Below, piece by piece: positions 16,360-23,660 of a DNA stretch of 49,796 nt; position 1 is the first letter of the stretch; every line of letters begins with the position of its first letter. The stretch is taken from contig NZ_JADBEL010000023.1 in the NCBI RefSeq assembly GCF_014873855.1, forward strand, positions 1 to 49,796. The letters run 5' to 3'. Made by a program: the position numbers and the translations under genes. The DNA is from Sporosarcina limicola. GTDB lineage: Bacteria > Bacillota > Bacilli > Bacillales_A > Planococcaceae. The notes under the pieces were generated by a model. That model saw only the letters and a program-made list of their open reading frames with translations, was not told where the DNA came from and did no database searches.

Positions 16360-16690
16360 TACACCTGATGATTTTTAAATGACTTGTACGTATACCTTAC
16401 AAGTAAAGTGGAAATGACAATAGCAGTTATAATCATCATAATGGGTTGCAATAAAAGTGTGCCGAACAAATTATAAAACACGCCTAACTCAAAATGTTCA
16501 TATGCGTTTATGATGTTGACAGGGAACAACGAAATGATTTTATCAGCAAGCTAAGATATTTCCGACAAGTCGATCATGAGAATATAAAGTACCAATGCTG
16601 AAAGGATGACACCAATAAACGGATTTTTTCCTTTGGACGTTATAAATAGCGCAATTGTAGCCATAAAAATCAGACCGATCAAACGGGAAT
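16360..16690 (-). pseudogene. C-terminal relic of an ABC transporter permease
   Basis: The minus strand reads LIGLIFMATIALFITSKGKNP, VILSALVLYILMIDLSEIS, a stop (16551-16553), then LFPVNIINAYEHFELG and a final hydrophobic helix. These are alternating membrane helices of an ABC-2-type permease C-terminus. The in-frame stop, possibly a frameshift near the 3' end, and the missing 5' part show it is dead. It abuts another gene fragment at 16690 on the opposite strand, which marks a rearrangement junction. Confidence 0.6.
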
Positions 16691-16898
16691 AGATTGGGTG
16701 GATGAACTTGAGTTAGAGGAAGATGAACAAATTGGAAAATTTGATTTTATAGTTACAAAGGCAGAGGAATTCAAAAATGATTCTGCAAATATATTACCAA
16801 TTGGTGCTGATATTTATTCTGTGAAAGACCGTGCTGATATTTTAATTGTGAAGTATGAGAGTGAAATTAAACGCTACTTACTACTATCTGAAGGTTGA
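16683..16898 (+). pseudogene. 3' fragment of an unrecognised gene
   Basis: The open frame runs in from the junction near 16683 (GIDWVDELELEEDEQIGKFD) and ends at TGA 16896. It has no start codon with a ribosome site. The tail IGADIYSVKDRADILIVKYE looks like a small beta-barrel end, but I cannot name the family. It lies just ahead of the ECF sigma gene. Confidence 0.35.
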
Positions 16899-16972
16899 TT
16901 TCTTACTATTTATTTATTCTTTGAAACTTTTCAGGCTTATGATCTCTCTAAGGTGTGAAGGGAGGTTGAAAT

Positions 16973-17461
16973 ATGAATTATATAAAACTTGTGAAGAAAG
17001 CGATCAAAGGCGATGAAGCAGCTTTTGAAACACTAATCGTGGACCAGAGCGATAAACTTTATCGGACTGCATTTCTGTATGTCCGTAACAAAGAGGATAC
17101 TTTAGACGTTCTTCAAGAAACTACTTATAAAGCTTTTATTTCAATGGATCAATTAAAGCATCCAGAGTATTTCAGTACGTGGATCATAAAGATTTTAATT
17201 CGTACAGCTTATGACGTCTTAAATAGGAAAAAGAAAATCATTTTGACTGGTGATGAATTTTTTGAGTCTGTCACAGAAATCAGGACAGAAAAAATTGAAT
17301 TAAGACTTGATTTAACCGAAGCAATCTCAACCCTAAATCTTCATTACCAAACCGTAATCATTCTCTTTTATTACCACGACTTACCTATTAGCAAAATAGC
17401 GGAAACAATGAATAAACCAGAAGGAACAATAAAGACCTATCTTCATCGCGCTAAAAGATGA
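16973..17461 (+). pseudogene. ECF sigma factor lacking its extreme C-terminus
   Basis: 162 residues from ATG 16973 behind GGGAGGTTG. Region 2 (DTLDVLQETTYKAFISMDQLKHPEYFSTWIIKI) and region 4 (LHYQTVIILFYYHDLPISKIAETMNKPEGTIKTYLHRAK) are both present, typical of SigV/SigM-like ECF factors. The frame ends right after HRAKR, about 10 residues short of normal. The next frame shift of the same bases leads straight into the C-terminal part of an anti-sigma-like protein, so a deletion removed the gene boundary. Sigma activity might survive, but without control. Confidence 0.7.
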
Positions 17462-17948
17462 AGATGCTAGTTATTTGATGGTATATCCTGAAATAAGACA
17501 GTATGAAGAAGCGACAATCAGGTCAATTAATAGTTCTTTTCCATTCCAAATAGAAAGCAATCGTTTTGATTACAAAATTAAGGTTAAAAGTGTAGAAACA
17601 ACCGGCAATGAATTAACTGTAGACTATTCCATTCAAAACATAGAAATCGATAAATTTAAACAAGATATCATCCAAAGTTTCGTTAATTTTATTGAGGTTA
17701 TTAATACAGATAACATCAAAAGTAGTGAAAATGGAGAACTCCTTTATGATCAAACGCTTGGGCATTCTATTCGAAGTAAACAAACAAAGCTTATAAATAA
17801 AGATGAACTGCATTTTAAATCAACTTTTGTAATTGATGTTCCTAATAAATTCGATTATGAAGGCTACTCGCTAATGGTTCCATTTGGCACCTTAAGTTCA
17901 AATGACCCAATTAAGATGGAGCCAATAAAAATAACATTAAAAAACTAA
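17454..17948 (+). pseudogene. C-terminal remnant of the cognate DUF4179-type anti-sigma protein
   Basis: The frame reads continuously from about 17454 (KDEDASYLMVYPEIRQYEEA) to TAA 17948. It shows the beta-rich extracytoplasmic region typical of anti-sigma partners (compare 42035-43069). The cytoplasmic sigma-binding part and the membrane helix are gone. A TTG/ATG at 17475/17478 has no proper ribosome site. It is fused out of frame to the sigma gene by a deletion. Confidence 0.55.
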
Positions 17949-18139
17949 CTACTGAGGAGAAGTTGCTTCAGAATCATACTGAAGTTAGCTAAAACTGTGG
18001 GGGAAGTGTATAAACAAACTCATTGTGGCAAAGTTGCGTAGAATAGGGAAGCATTACTGGGATTACTACACCTGCTTTTGATAAAAATAATACGACTATA
18101 ATGGTTACGGTTGAAGGGGAAGCAAAACTTAATTCATTG
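17949..18139. other. Short gene-free stretch with a coding relic
   Basis: About 18057-18137 reads TGITTPAFDKNNTTIMVTVE in one plus-strand frame, which looks like a beta-strand-rich relic of an exported protein. No start or complete frame is present. Confidence 0.25.
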
Positions 18140-18198
18140 TGCCAGCCACTCAATTCAATCGTATTTGAAATAACATGGTTGTTTGAGTGACTGTCACC
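18140..18198. repeat. Dispersed palindromic element, short copy
   Basis: TGCCAGCCACTCAA at the left and GTTTGAGTGACTGTCACC at the right, as in 4994-5073 but with a shorter middle. Its right end supplies the TGA stop codon of the hydrolase gene on the minus strand. Confidence 0.65.
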
Positions 18199-19057
18199 TT
18201 TTATAAGATTTTAGAAATCCAATAATGTTTTCATCTGTTTCATTTGACGATTTACCAAGCCAAATTAAATGACCCCACGAGTCAAGTAGATAAAGTTCTG
18301 AAAAAGGTATGTTTTCATGAGCATAATATGGATGATCTAAGGGGACAGAACCATCATGTTTACTATGCATAATAAGAGTTGGGCAAGTAACGGCTCGTAA
18401 ATCTTCGATAGTTATCTCATTTATTTGTGCTAAGTCTATAAAGAATCCATAACCTGATCGTTGGCGATTATTCATTTTTCTAACAGCTTCAACATCACCC
18501 TTATTGATTTTATCTTTTGCTTCACTAAATCTTAGTTTACTGAATGAAGAAAACATTTGTTTGAAAATAAACTGAGGGAAGATATTATTCATAGAAGAAA
18601 TTAAAATCCATGTGTATTTTTCAGTTTTCGGACGAAATAAAATCCTCGCAGCTTTGTATTCTTTATCCTTCGGTATAAGCCATTTTTTCGTAACAGCAGA
18701 TTGCAATGTAAGTGTACAAACAAACTTTGGATATTTTGAAGCAAAATAAAGCCCACTAGGCCCCCCAGCAGAAATAGCAAGTAGATGCACTTTTTCGATT
18801 TTTAAATGGTTTATTAATTTTAAATAATACTCACAAGCTATTGATAGACTTTTTCCAACTTCTATAGATGTCCCTCCATATCCAGCTCTTGAAGGGGTGA
18901 TTACTGAGAAACCATTTTCTACTAATGCCTTATACCCAAATTCTTCATTACAGTTTGAATGTCCCCCATGCATGACAAGTATGGGTTCTCCTTTACCAAT
19001 AATTGAATACTCAATTGAAACACCTTCTGATGAAAATACCTCGATTCTACGTTCCAT
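18194..19057 (-). CDS. Alpha/beta-fold hydrolase
   Basis: 287 residues from ATG 19057. The oxyanion-loop HGG (GEPILVMHGGHSN), the nucleophile elbow AISAGGPSG, the acid in HSKHDGSVPLD and the histidine in DSWGHLIWLG fill the canonical order of an alpha/beta hydrolase. It is cytoplasmic with no signal peptide, and the substrate cannot be told. The 3' end runs into a copy of the dispersed palindromic element, which provides the stop codon, so the last residues may differ from relatives. It is read alone, away from the broken sigma operon. Confidence 0.82.
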   Translation of the reverse strand: MERRIEVFSSEGVSIEYSIIGKGEPILVMHGGHSNCNEEFGYKALVENGFSVITPSRAGYGGTSIEVGKSLSIACEYYLKLINHLKIEKVHLLAISAGGPSGLYFASKYPKFVCTLTLQSAVTKKWLIPKDKEYKAARILFRPKTEKYTWILISSMNNIFPQFIFKQMFSSFSKLRFSEAKDKINKGDVEAVRKMNNRQRSGYGFFIDLAQINEITIEDLRAVTCPTLIMHSKHDGSVPLDHPYYAHENIPFSELYLLDSWGHLIWLGKSSNETDENIIGFLKSYKR

Positions 19058-19082
19058 AAATCATTCCCACTTTCTTAATCGA

Positions 19083-19166
19083 TTCACAACAGTACCTCTT
19101 TCATTCATACGATAAAACGTCAGTTCTTATAATTGTATTATCGCATAAATCAAGGAGTTTTCCAAA
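19083..19166. repeat. 85-bp repeat, copy 2
   Basis: It matches 7119-7203 (TTCACAACAGTACCTCTTTC ... TTTTCCAAA) with about nine differences. It lies just upstream of the hydrolase start. Confidence 0.65.
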
Positions 19167-19251
19167 GTGGGTGAGTATTGTGTTTAGTGTCGTAAACGGT
19201 GGGTTAGATATACTAACATGAAATCCAGGGTTGTTTGGTTGGCACAAAACA

Positions 19252-19458
19252 CTACAGCTGCTTCTTATTAAACAATGTGACTGTACTCCATAGGCATACG
19301 ACCGAGCAAACGACTGTAACGCCGATCGCAACATAAAAATCATTCACAGCTATTTCATTTATTAACAAAGGAACATTTCCAGTTACTAACCTCAACGGAT
19401 TGAATGATTGGACTTTAGTGAACATATTCAGCAATGGATTAGTAGTTGATTTTAGTTG
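19252..19458 (-). pseudogene. C-terminal relic of a second ABC-2-type permease
   Basis: The minus strand reads KSTTNPLLNMFTKVQSFNPL, then a membrane helix (FYVAIGVTVVCSVVCLW) and NKKQL at the end. NPL-to-final-helix is how ABC-2 permeases such as YfiM/YfiN-like exporters end. The remainder of the gene and any start codon are missing. Confidence 0.5.
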
Positions 19459-19490
19459 ATTAAATCAACCGATAGGAGATAAATGGATTG

Positions 19491-19503
19491 GGTGATAGTC
19501 ACC
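19491..19503. repeat. Mini palindrome GGTGATAGTCACC
   Basis: GGTGA and TCACC are separated by TAG. With its flanks (ATGGATTG, GAACAAT) it matches the site at 14163. Confidence 0.45.
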
Positions 19504-19564
19504 GAACAATTAAGACTGCATAGTCTATATAGATATGAATTTGATTAGCAACGGAGGTAAAGGA

Positions 19565-20053
19565 ATGATAAACTTTCAAGCTTTTAACGGAATCGTGACG
19601 ATGATTGATGATTTTTCAATAGGGCAAAATAATGTGGTAGGTTGTTATAAATTACTATCCGTAGATAACGGATATGGAGCGTTAGTAAATTTCGTAGTGG
19701 CACCCACGACTTATTTTGTAGATCATGTAATGGTGGCCGTAGGGGATAGGATAACTGGATTTTATGATGCAAATGCGCCAGTTCCGCTCATATTCCCACC
19801 ACAATTTCGAGCGATTGTTATGGCCAAAGATACGCCCTATCAAAATGTGAAAGTAGACCATTTTAACAGCCATTTAGAGAGTAGCGATGGCACATTAAAG
19901 TTAACTATTTCCCCGCATACTCAAATTTTATTGGAAAATGGGCAAGCCTTTACCGGAAATATTGCAAATCGAAATCTAATTGTTGTCTACGGCGCTACTA
20001 CCAGAAGTATCCCAGCCCAAACCACCCCCCATAAAATTATTGTCATGTGTTAG
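19565..20053 (+). CDS. Conserved-looking beta-rich protein of unknown function
   Basis: 162 residues from ATG 19565, preceded by ACGGAGGTAAAGG; the longer frame from 19535 has no site. The sequence is rich in beta-strand patterns (VGDRITGFYDANAPVPLIFP, YGALVNFVVAPTTYFVDH), with no signal peptide or membrane segment. It reads like a compact globular protein and I recall similar hypothetical proteins in clostridia and bacilli, but I cannot name a domain. Codon use and ribosome site indicate a real gene. A duplicated terminator block follows at 20077. Confidence 0.7.
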   Translation: MINFQAFNGIVTMIDDFSIGQNNVVGCYKLLSVDNGYGALVNFVVAPTTYFVDHVMVAVGDRITGFYDANAPVPLIFPPQFRAIVMAKDTPYQNVKVDHFNSHLESSDGTLKLTISPHTQILLENGQAFTGNIANRNLIVVYGATTRSIPAQTTPHKIIVMC

Positions 20054-20076
20054 TGGTTTGGGATGGATGAAAGGTT

Positions 20077-20160
20077 GTTCAAGCAAACAGCAATTGTATA
20101 AATAAAGAGCTCAGTCATATTCGATTTGACTGAGTTTTTTATGGTTTGGAATCATTAATT
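20077..20160 (+). terminator. Terminator in repeat block, copy 2
   Basis: AAAGAGCTCAGTC / GACTGAGTTTTTT forms the stem and T-tail. The block from CAAGCAAACAGC to TATGGTTTGGAATCAT repeats 14220-14305. Confidence 0.65.
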
Positions 20161-20320
20161 GTATCCGTTATGCTGATTCGAAAATTATCGTTACCTGTCA
20201 CTTCAGCTCCTGCTTTTTCTAAAGACTGGGCAACATCACCTACTAATTTACCGGCACTTTCCCAATAACCTTCTCCCTGATAACGCTCAATCTCTGCAAG
20301 ATCTACACTATGTCAACTCC
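20139..20320 (-). pseudogene. Internal relic of an aspartate/glutamate racemase gene
   Basis: The minus strand encodes SVDLAEIERYQGEGYWESAG, then KLVGDVAQSLEKAGA. This matches the central helix region of YgeA-type aspartate/glutamate racemases (SVDFAEIE ... AAQSLEKAGADF-type). After KAGA the family should read DFxxICTNT with the catalytic cysteine, but it instead continues EVTGNDNFRISI and stops at 20139. The 5' part is absent as well. It is a dead fragment between repeat blocks. Confidence 0.5.
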
Positions 20321-20468
20321 ATGAATCGCTTTAATCAATTCGGTTTTTTCTCGTTAGTTTATTTTAGGAATAAAGTTATTCTGTTACCTAATAATTTTTT
20401 TAAAAAGTAGGGTTTATTTTATAGGTTAGGATACATAATTTATAACAGGGATATTTTTTGGTGATATA

Positions 20469-20497
20469 TTGTACAAAATATTACCGAGTGTTATAAT
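20469..20497 (+). promoter_or_regulatory. Strong promoter ahead of the overlapping gene pair
   Basis: TTGTAC (20469-20474) and TATAAT (20492-20497) are 17 bases apart. Transcription would begin near 20504, only about 9 bases before ATG 20513 and at the ribosome site, which would give a nearly leaderless mRNA. An additional upstream promoter is possible. Confidence 0.5.
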
Positions 20498-20512
20498 AGG
20501 GAGGCATAAAAT

Positions 20513-20905
20513 ATGAAACATGAAAAGAAGGTGGAGGAAATGTTAGCTACTTTAGATTTCAAAATCACTGAATTAGAACGTGAAATGCCTAATCCAAATC
20601 GCATCGCTCTCTCTAAAATTCGTGATACAAAAGAGTGGATTCCACTTTTGGATAAGTATAATACAATCGAAGTAATTTCTGGTGTTGAAACCATCGCTCA
20701 AATAAATGCTCCAGATTTAGTACCTCACTTAATTCAAAAGATTAAACAATTACAAAAAGAGTTAACTAATGCCCAACTTAATGGTTTATATGGCGATCGT
20801 GCACACGAAGTGCAACCACTCTCTGGTGAAAAATTAGCTATTACTGCAACAGATTATTTAGATGAGCTTTTGAAAATTAAAGGTTCAAAAGTAGATGATA
20901 GATAG
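20513..20905 (+). CDS. First gene of an overlapping pair; possible antitoxin-like partner
   Basis: 130 residues from ATG 20513, with GGGAGG 8 bases ahead. Mostly helical: an N-terminal amphipathic helix (HEKKVEEMLATLDFKITELE), a middle helix pair, and the basic heptad-like HLIQKIKQLQKELTN. The C-terminus is acidic/helical. It overlaps the next start by 11 bases, showing tight translational coupling. It has no recognised domain and no membrane segment. The layout (short helical gene first, compact basic gene second, own promoter and terminator) fits a toxin-antitoxin pair, but that is inference only. Confidence 0.6.
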   Translation: MKHEKKVEEMLATLDFKITELEREMPNPNRIALSKIRDTKEWIPLLDKYNTIEVISGVETIAQINAPDLVPHLIQKIKQLQKELTNAQLNGLYGDRAHEVQPLSGEKLAITATDYLDELLKIKGSKVDDR

Positions 20906-21272
20906 TGCTATCTTAAAACAAGCTATTAATAAGATTTCATCTATTGAAGAATTTCAAATGGATCCTAAACATTTAGCTTTAGATATTTTAGCTCTTTCTA
21001 TGACTTTCAATGATGAAACTAAGTTTGGAGATGTGGTAAATTCAGTTATTGATGCGATTCATAGCCTTCTAAATGATGTTTCTATCGGAGAAGATTTAGA
21101 GCATAATCTTGTTGAATGGAAGTCTTATCACTTTTCAAGTCCTTATACAACTTATCCTGGAGAAGAAGATATGAGAATGGTCTATCAATCCGTTACTAAT
21201 ATCAAGATCCTTGCTTTTGGACATCGTTATACTCCCACAGACTTTTATAAACGCTTTATTAATAGAATATAA
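20895..21272 (+). CDS. Second gene of the pair; C-terminus faintly RelE/ParE-like
   Basis: 125 residues from ATG 20895, inside the end of the previous gene. The first 80 residues are helical. The last 35 (MRMVYQSVTNIKILAFGHRY, then a FYKRF helix) echo the final strands of RelE/ParE toxins, which typically read R-I-V-Y-x-I-x-x-x-x-I-x-I-L-x-I-G-H-R. The remainder does not fit the RelE fold well, so the similarity may be chance. A terminator at 21278-21313 closes the unit. No named family recognised. Confidence 0.6.
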   Translation: MIDSAILKQAINKISSIEEFQMDPKHLALDILALSMTFNDETKFGDVVNSVIDAIHSLLNDVSIGEDLEHNLVEWKSYHFSSPYTTYPGEEDMRMVYQSVTNIKILAFGHRYTPTDFYKRFINRI

Positions 21273-21277
21273 ACAGA

Positions 21278-21313
21278 AATAGCTTAATTCATCATTTGAT
21301 GGTTAAGCTATTT
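21278..21313 (+). terminator. Terminator of the overlapping pair
   Basis: AAATAGCTTAA pairs with TTAAGCTATTT around a 14-base loop and runs into TTTTT. It starts 6 bases after the second gene. Confidence 0.75.
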
Positions 21314-21576
21314 TTGAAAATTGACTTGTATTATGTTTAATAATTACTGCCCCTTCTTCGAGCATTAAACCAGTTAAAACCACTTGTTGTTTTAGAATCC
21401 ACAGTTCATTATCATACCTCTGTTATGCAGTAACTATACAAGTTGAATCTTTGTTTTACATTCCAACGCACAATCAATTTACCACAGTATTCAGATCTAT
21501 ACTAACGCCAATCTTCTAATTCAATGAGTGTTGTAGTTAGGATGGAACGAGCATTCAGAAACATTAGTATAATGTT
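21314..21576. other. Gene-free stretch with a minus-strand coding relic
   Basis: The minus strand from about 21430 to 21303 reads NELWILKQQVVLTGLMLEEG followed by AVIIKHNT, which looks like the C-terminal end of a lost gene; its stop lies inside the terminator above. Nothing else is visible. Confidence 0.3.
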
Positions 21577-21608
21577 TCACGTTTGTTCGTGTGATTGTCA
21601 CTAAACAC
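21577..21608. repeat. Half copy of the dispersed palindromic element
   Basis: ACGTTTGTTCGTGTGATTGTCACTAAACACT parallels the right end of the copy at 4099-4182 (GTGTTTGTTTGAGTGACTG then TCACCAAACACT) with a few changes. The left half is missing. Confidence 0.45.
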
Positions 21609-21621
21609 TATCGAATCAGAG

Positions 21622-21650
21622 TTGACACTATAAGGAATTGATAATACACT
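21622..21650 (+). promoter_or_regulatory. marR promoter overlapped by an operator half-site
   Basis: TTGACA (21622-21627) and TACACT (21645-21650) are 17 bases apart. The -10 runs into ACTTGTCG, which matches one half (ACTTGTCA) of the perfect palindrome at 22159-22182. Autorepression by the MarR protein is plausible. Confidence 0.5.
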
Positions 21651-21695
21651 TGTCGTAGCAACTATCATCATGTCTATTATTCTGGAGGGATACCA

Positions 21696-22121
21696 TTGGA
21701 ATTGGATGAATATATAGGTGTTATTGTGCACCGAGCAGATTTGAAACTTACTAATTATTATCAAAAAGTGCTTATTCCCTTTGATATTACAGTGGATCAA
21801 TGGGAAATACTCGTTATCCTTTGGGGGAGAGAGGGAATTACTCAAAAAGAACTTGCAGAAAGGCTGTTTAAAGATCAGACGAACATTGCCCGAATGCTAT
21901 TCAAGCTTGAGAAGAAAGGTTTTATTTATCGTGTAACCCATGAGACGGATAGAAGATCCTTACGCGTATATTTAACTTCCAAAGGTCAAGAAATTAAAGA
22001 TGAAATTCTTGTTCCATCATTGGAAGCGTATAGGAAGACTATTGATGGATTAACTGATGAAGAAGTTGAAACATTTAGAAGGATACTTTCTAAAATACAT
22101 AATAATGTAAACTATTTGTAG
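21696..22121 (+). CDS. MarR-family transcriptional repressor
   Basis: 141 residues from TTG 21696, behind TGGAGGG. The winged-helix core is clear: ITVDQWEILVILWGREGITQ, KELAERLFKDQTNIARMLFKLEKKG (recognition helix) and TDRRSLRVYLTSKG, the MarR wing signature. It lies 85 bases ahead of an MFS exporter gene in the same direction, with a 24-bp perfect palindrome between them. MarR dimers bind such palindromes and are released by small aromatic or lipophilic compounds, so this is probably the local drug-responsive repressor of the pump. Confidence 0.9.
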   Translation: MELDEYIGVIVHRADLKLTNYYQKVLIPFDITVDQWEILVILWGREGITQKELAERLFKDQTNIARMLFKLEKKGFIYRVTHETDRRSLRVYLTSKGQEIKDEILVPSLEAYRKTIDGLTDEEVETFRRILSKIHNNVNYL

Positions 22122-22158
22122 CAGATTTTGTTTGGATTAGCATGCATTTTAAAACGTA

Positions 22159-22182
22159 ATATACTTGTCATGACAAGTATAT
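22159..22182. promoter_or_regulatory. Perfect 24-bp palindrome, probable MarR operator
   Basis: The half-site ATATACTTGTCA is followed by its exact reverse complement. It lies 25 bases before the MFS start codon and 38 bases after the MarR stop. Its length and position fit a MarR-dimer operator, and a half-site recurs at the marR promoter. Confidence 0.7.
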
Positions 22183-22206
22183 TTTAACGATCATATGGAG
22201 GTTACG

Positions 22207-23595
22207 ATGATGAAAAAAAACAATAAAAAAACAGGGATTTTTGATGTCCAGTATAGGGCGTTGACAATTGGTATTATCTTGGCTGTTGCAACTGTAGGAT
22301 TCGAAGGACTAGCGATTACAACGATTGCACCAAAATTGGCGCAAAGTTTAAATGGCATCCATTTATATGGTTGGATTTTTAGCGCATTTCTTTTATCCCA
22401 AATTATTGGGGCAATGGTCATCGGTAATCAAATTGATAAGAATGGTCTGTTTAAATCTTTTGTCGTGTCCATTTTAATTTTTGTTGCAGGTATCGTCATT
22501 GCAGCAACCTCCATCAATATGCAAATGCTGATTGGAGGAAGAGCTTTTCAAGGTTTCGGAGCAGGTGCCCTTTTAACCTGCGTATATTCAAGCATTGCAT
22601 TAAGTTACCCTGATGAGCTTAGAACTAAAATTCTTGCAGCATTTTCAAGTGCTTATGTTCTTCCTGCATTGATTGGACCTTATATGGCAGGACTCTTAGC
22701 TGAATCTCTATCATGGAGGTTTGTGTTCTGGTTTGTCCTTCCTTTCATTGTTCTAGCTGTATTCTTAACGCTTCCGTCGTTTCGTAAATTACAAGCTGAA
22801 AACACATTTGCACCCTCTGAACAAAGAGGAAACTATAAAGAAATCTATGCCGTTTTATTGACTCTCGGAACGGGTCTGCTGTTAGCTGGATTAGGATTTT
22901 TACCTGATTGGAAGGGAATTACGATGTCAGCTGTAGGGGTCATGATCATGATTCAACCTTTACGGAAGCTACTACCAGAGGGCGCTTTCGTAGTTAGAAG
23001 GGGTTTGCCGGCAACCATTGTTTCAAGAGGGCTGTTTGTTGCATCCTTTTTGGCTGTAGAAAGTTACGTTGTTTTGGCTTTAACAACGGTTAAAGGTTTC
23101 TCGGCGGACATAGCTGGTTTAATTGTTGCTGCTGGAGCAATAAGCTGGTCAGTAGCAGCTTGGTTCCAATCCAAGCTCGATGAAAGAGATCATGGAAATG
23201 GGCGAAAAAAACGGGTAATTGTCGGCATTGGTTTCATGATTATAGGAGTTGCGCTGGTTATCCTAATTATAGGTCTTCCAGGTAACGGAGTTGTATTCGC
23301 GATTTTATCACAAATACTCACCGGATTTGGCATAGGGTTAGCACATCCAACAACGGGAGCCATTGCTCTACAGCACGCCAAAGCAGGGGAAGCAGGCGCA
23401 GTTTCCGCTAATATTCAATTTATTGATGCGTTTGGTCCTGGATTGGGTATTGGAATAGGCGGTGCTCTAATCGCCATAAGTGGAACTGTTGGATGGGGCG
23501 TATTGACGGGAATAATGCTGGCCTTATCAATGCAGTTCCTTTGCTTACTCTTCAGTTTTATCATCTCCTTTCGTATTGCGACGAAGGAAATATAA
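22207..23595 (+). CDS. Major facilitator superfamily multidrug exporter (DHA2-like)
   Basis: 462 residues from ATG 22207, with GGAGG at 22197-22201. About 12-14 hydrophobic segments. Typical MFS features are the motif-A-like IGNQIDKNGLFKS after helix 2, the helix-5 motif C pattern ALIGPYMAGLLAESLSWRFV, and a glycine-rich C-terminal half (GIGLAHPTTGAIALQHAKAG). Motif C marks proton-coupled drug antiporters. It probably exports toxic compounds at the cytoplasmic membrane and is regulated by the adjacent MarR protein. Substrate unknown. Confidence 0.88.
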   Translation: MMKKNNKKTGIFDVQYRALTIGIILAVATVGFEGLAITTIAPKLAQSLNGIHLYGWIFSAFLLSQIIGAMVIGNQIDKNGLFKSFVVSILIFVAGIVIAATSINMQMLIGGRAFQGFGAGALLTCVYSSIALSYPDELRTKILAAFSSAYVLPALIGPYMAGLLAESLSWRFVFWFVLPFIVLAVFLTLPSFRKLQAENTFAPSEQRGNYKEIYAVLLTLGTGLLLAGLGFLPDWKGITMSAVGVMIMIQPLRKLLPEGAFVVRRGLPATIVSRGLFVASFLAVESYVVLALTTVKGFSADIAGLIVAAGAISWSVAAWFQSKLDERDHGNGRKKRVIVGIGFMIIGVALVILIIGLPGNGVVFAILSQILTGFGIGLAHPTTGAIALQHAKAGEAGAVSANIQFIDAFGPGLGIGIGGALIAISGTVGWGVLTGIMLALSMQFLCLLFSFIISFRIATKEI

Positions 23596-23660
23596 TGATT
23601 GTGAGTTCGGTAAAGATATTCCTTGTTGTAGCTGAACCACGAAATGATTCGTTATTCCAA

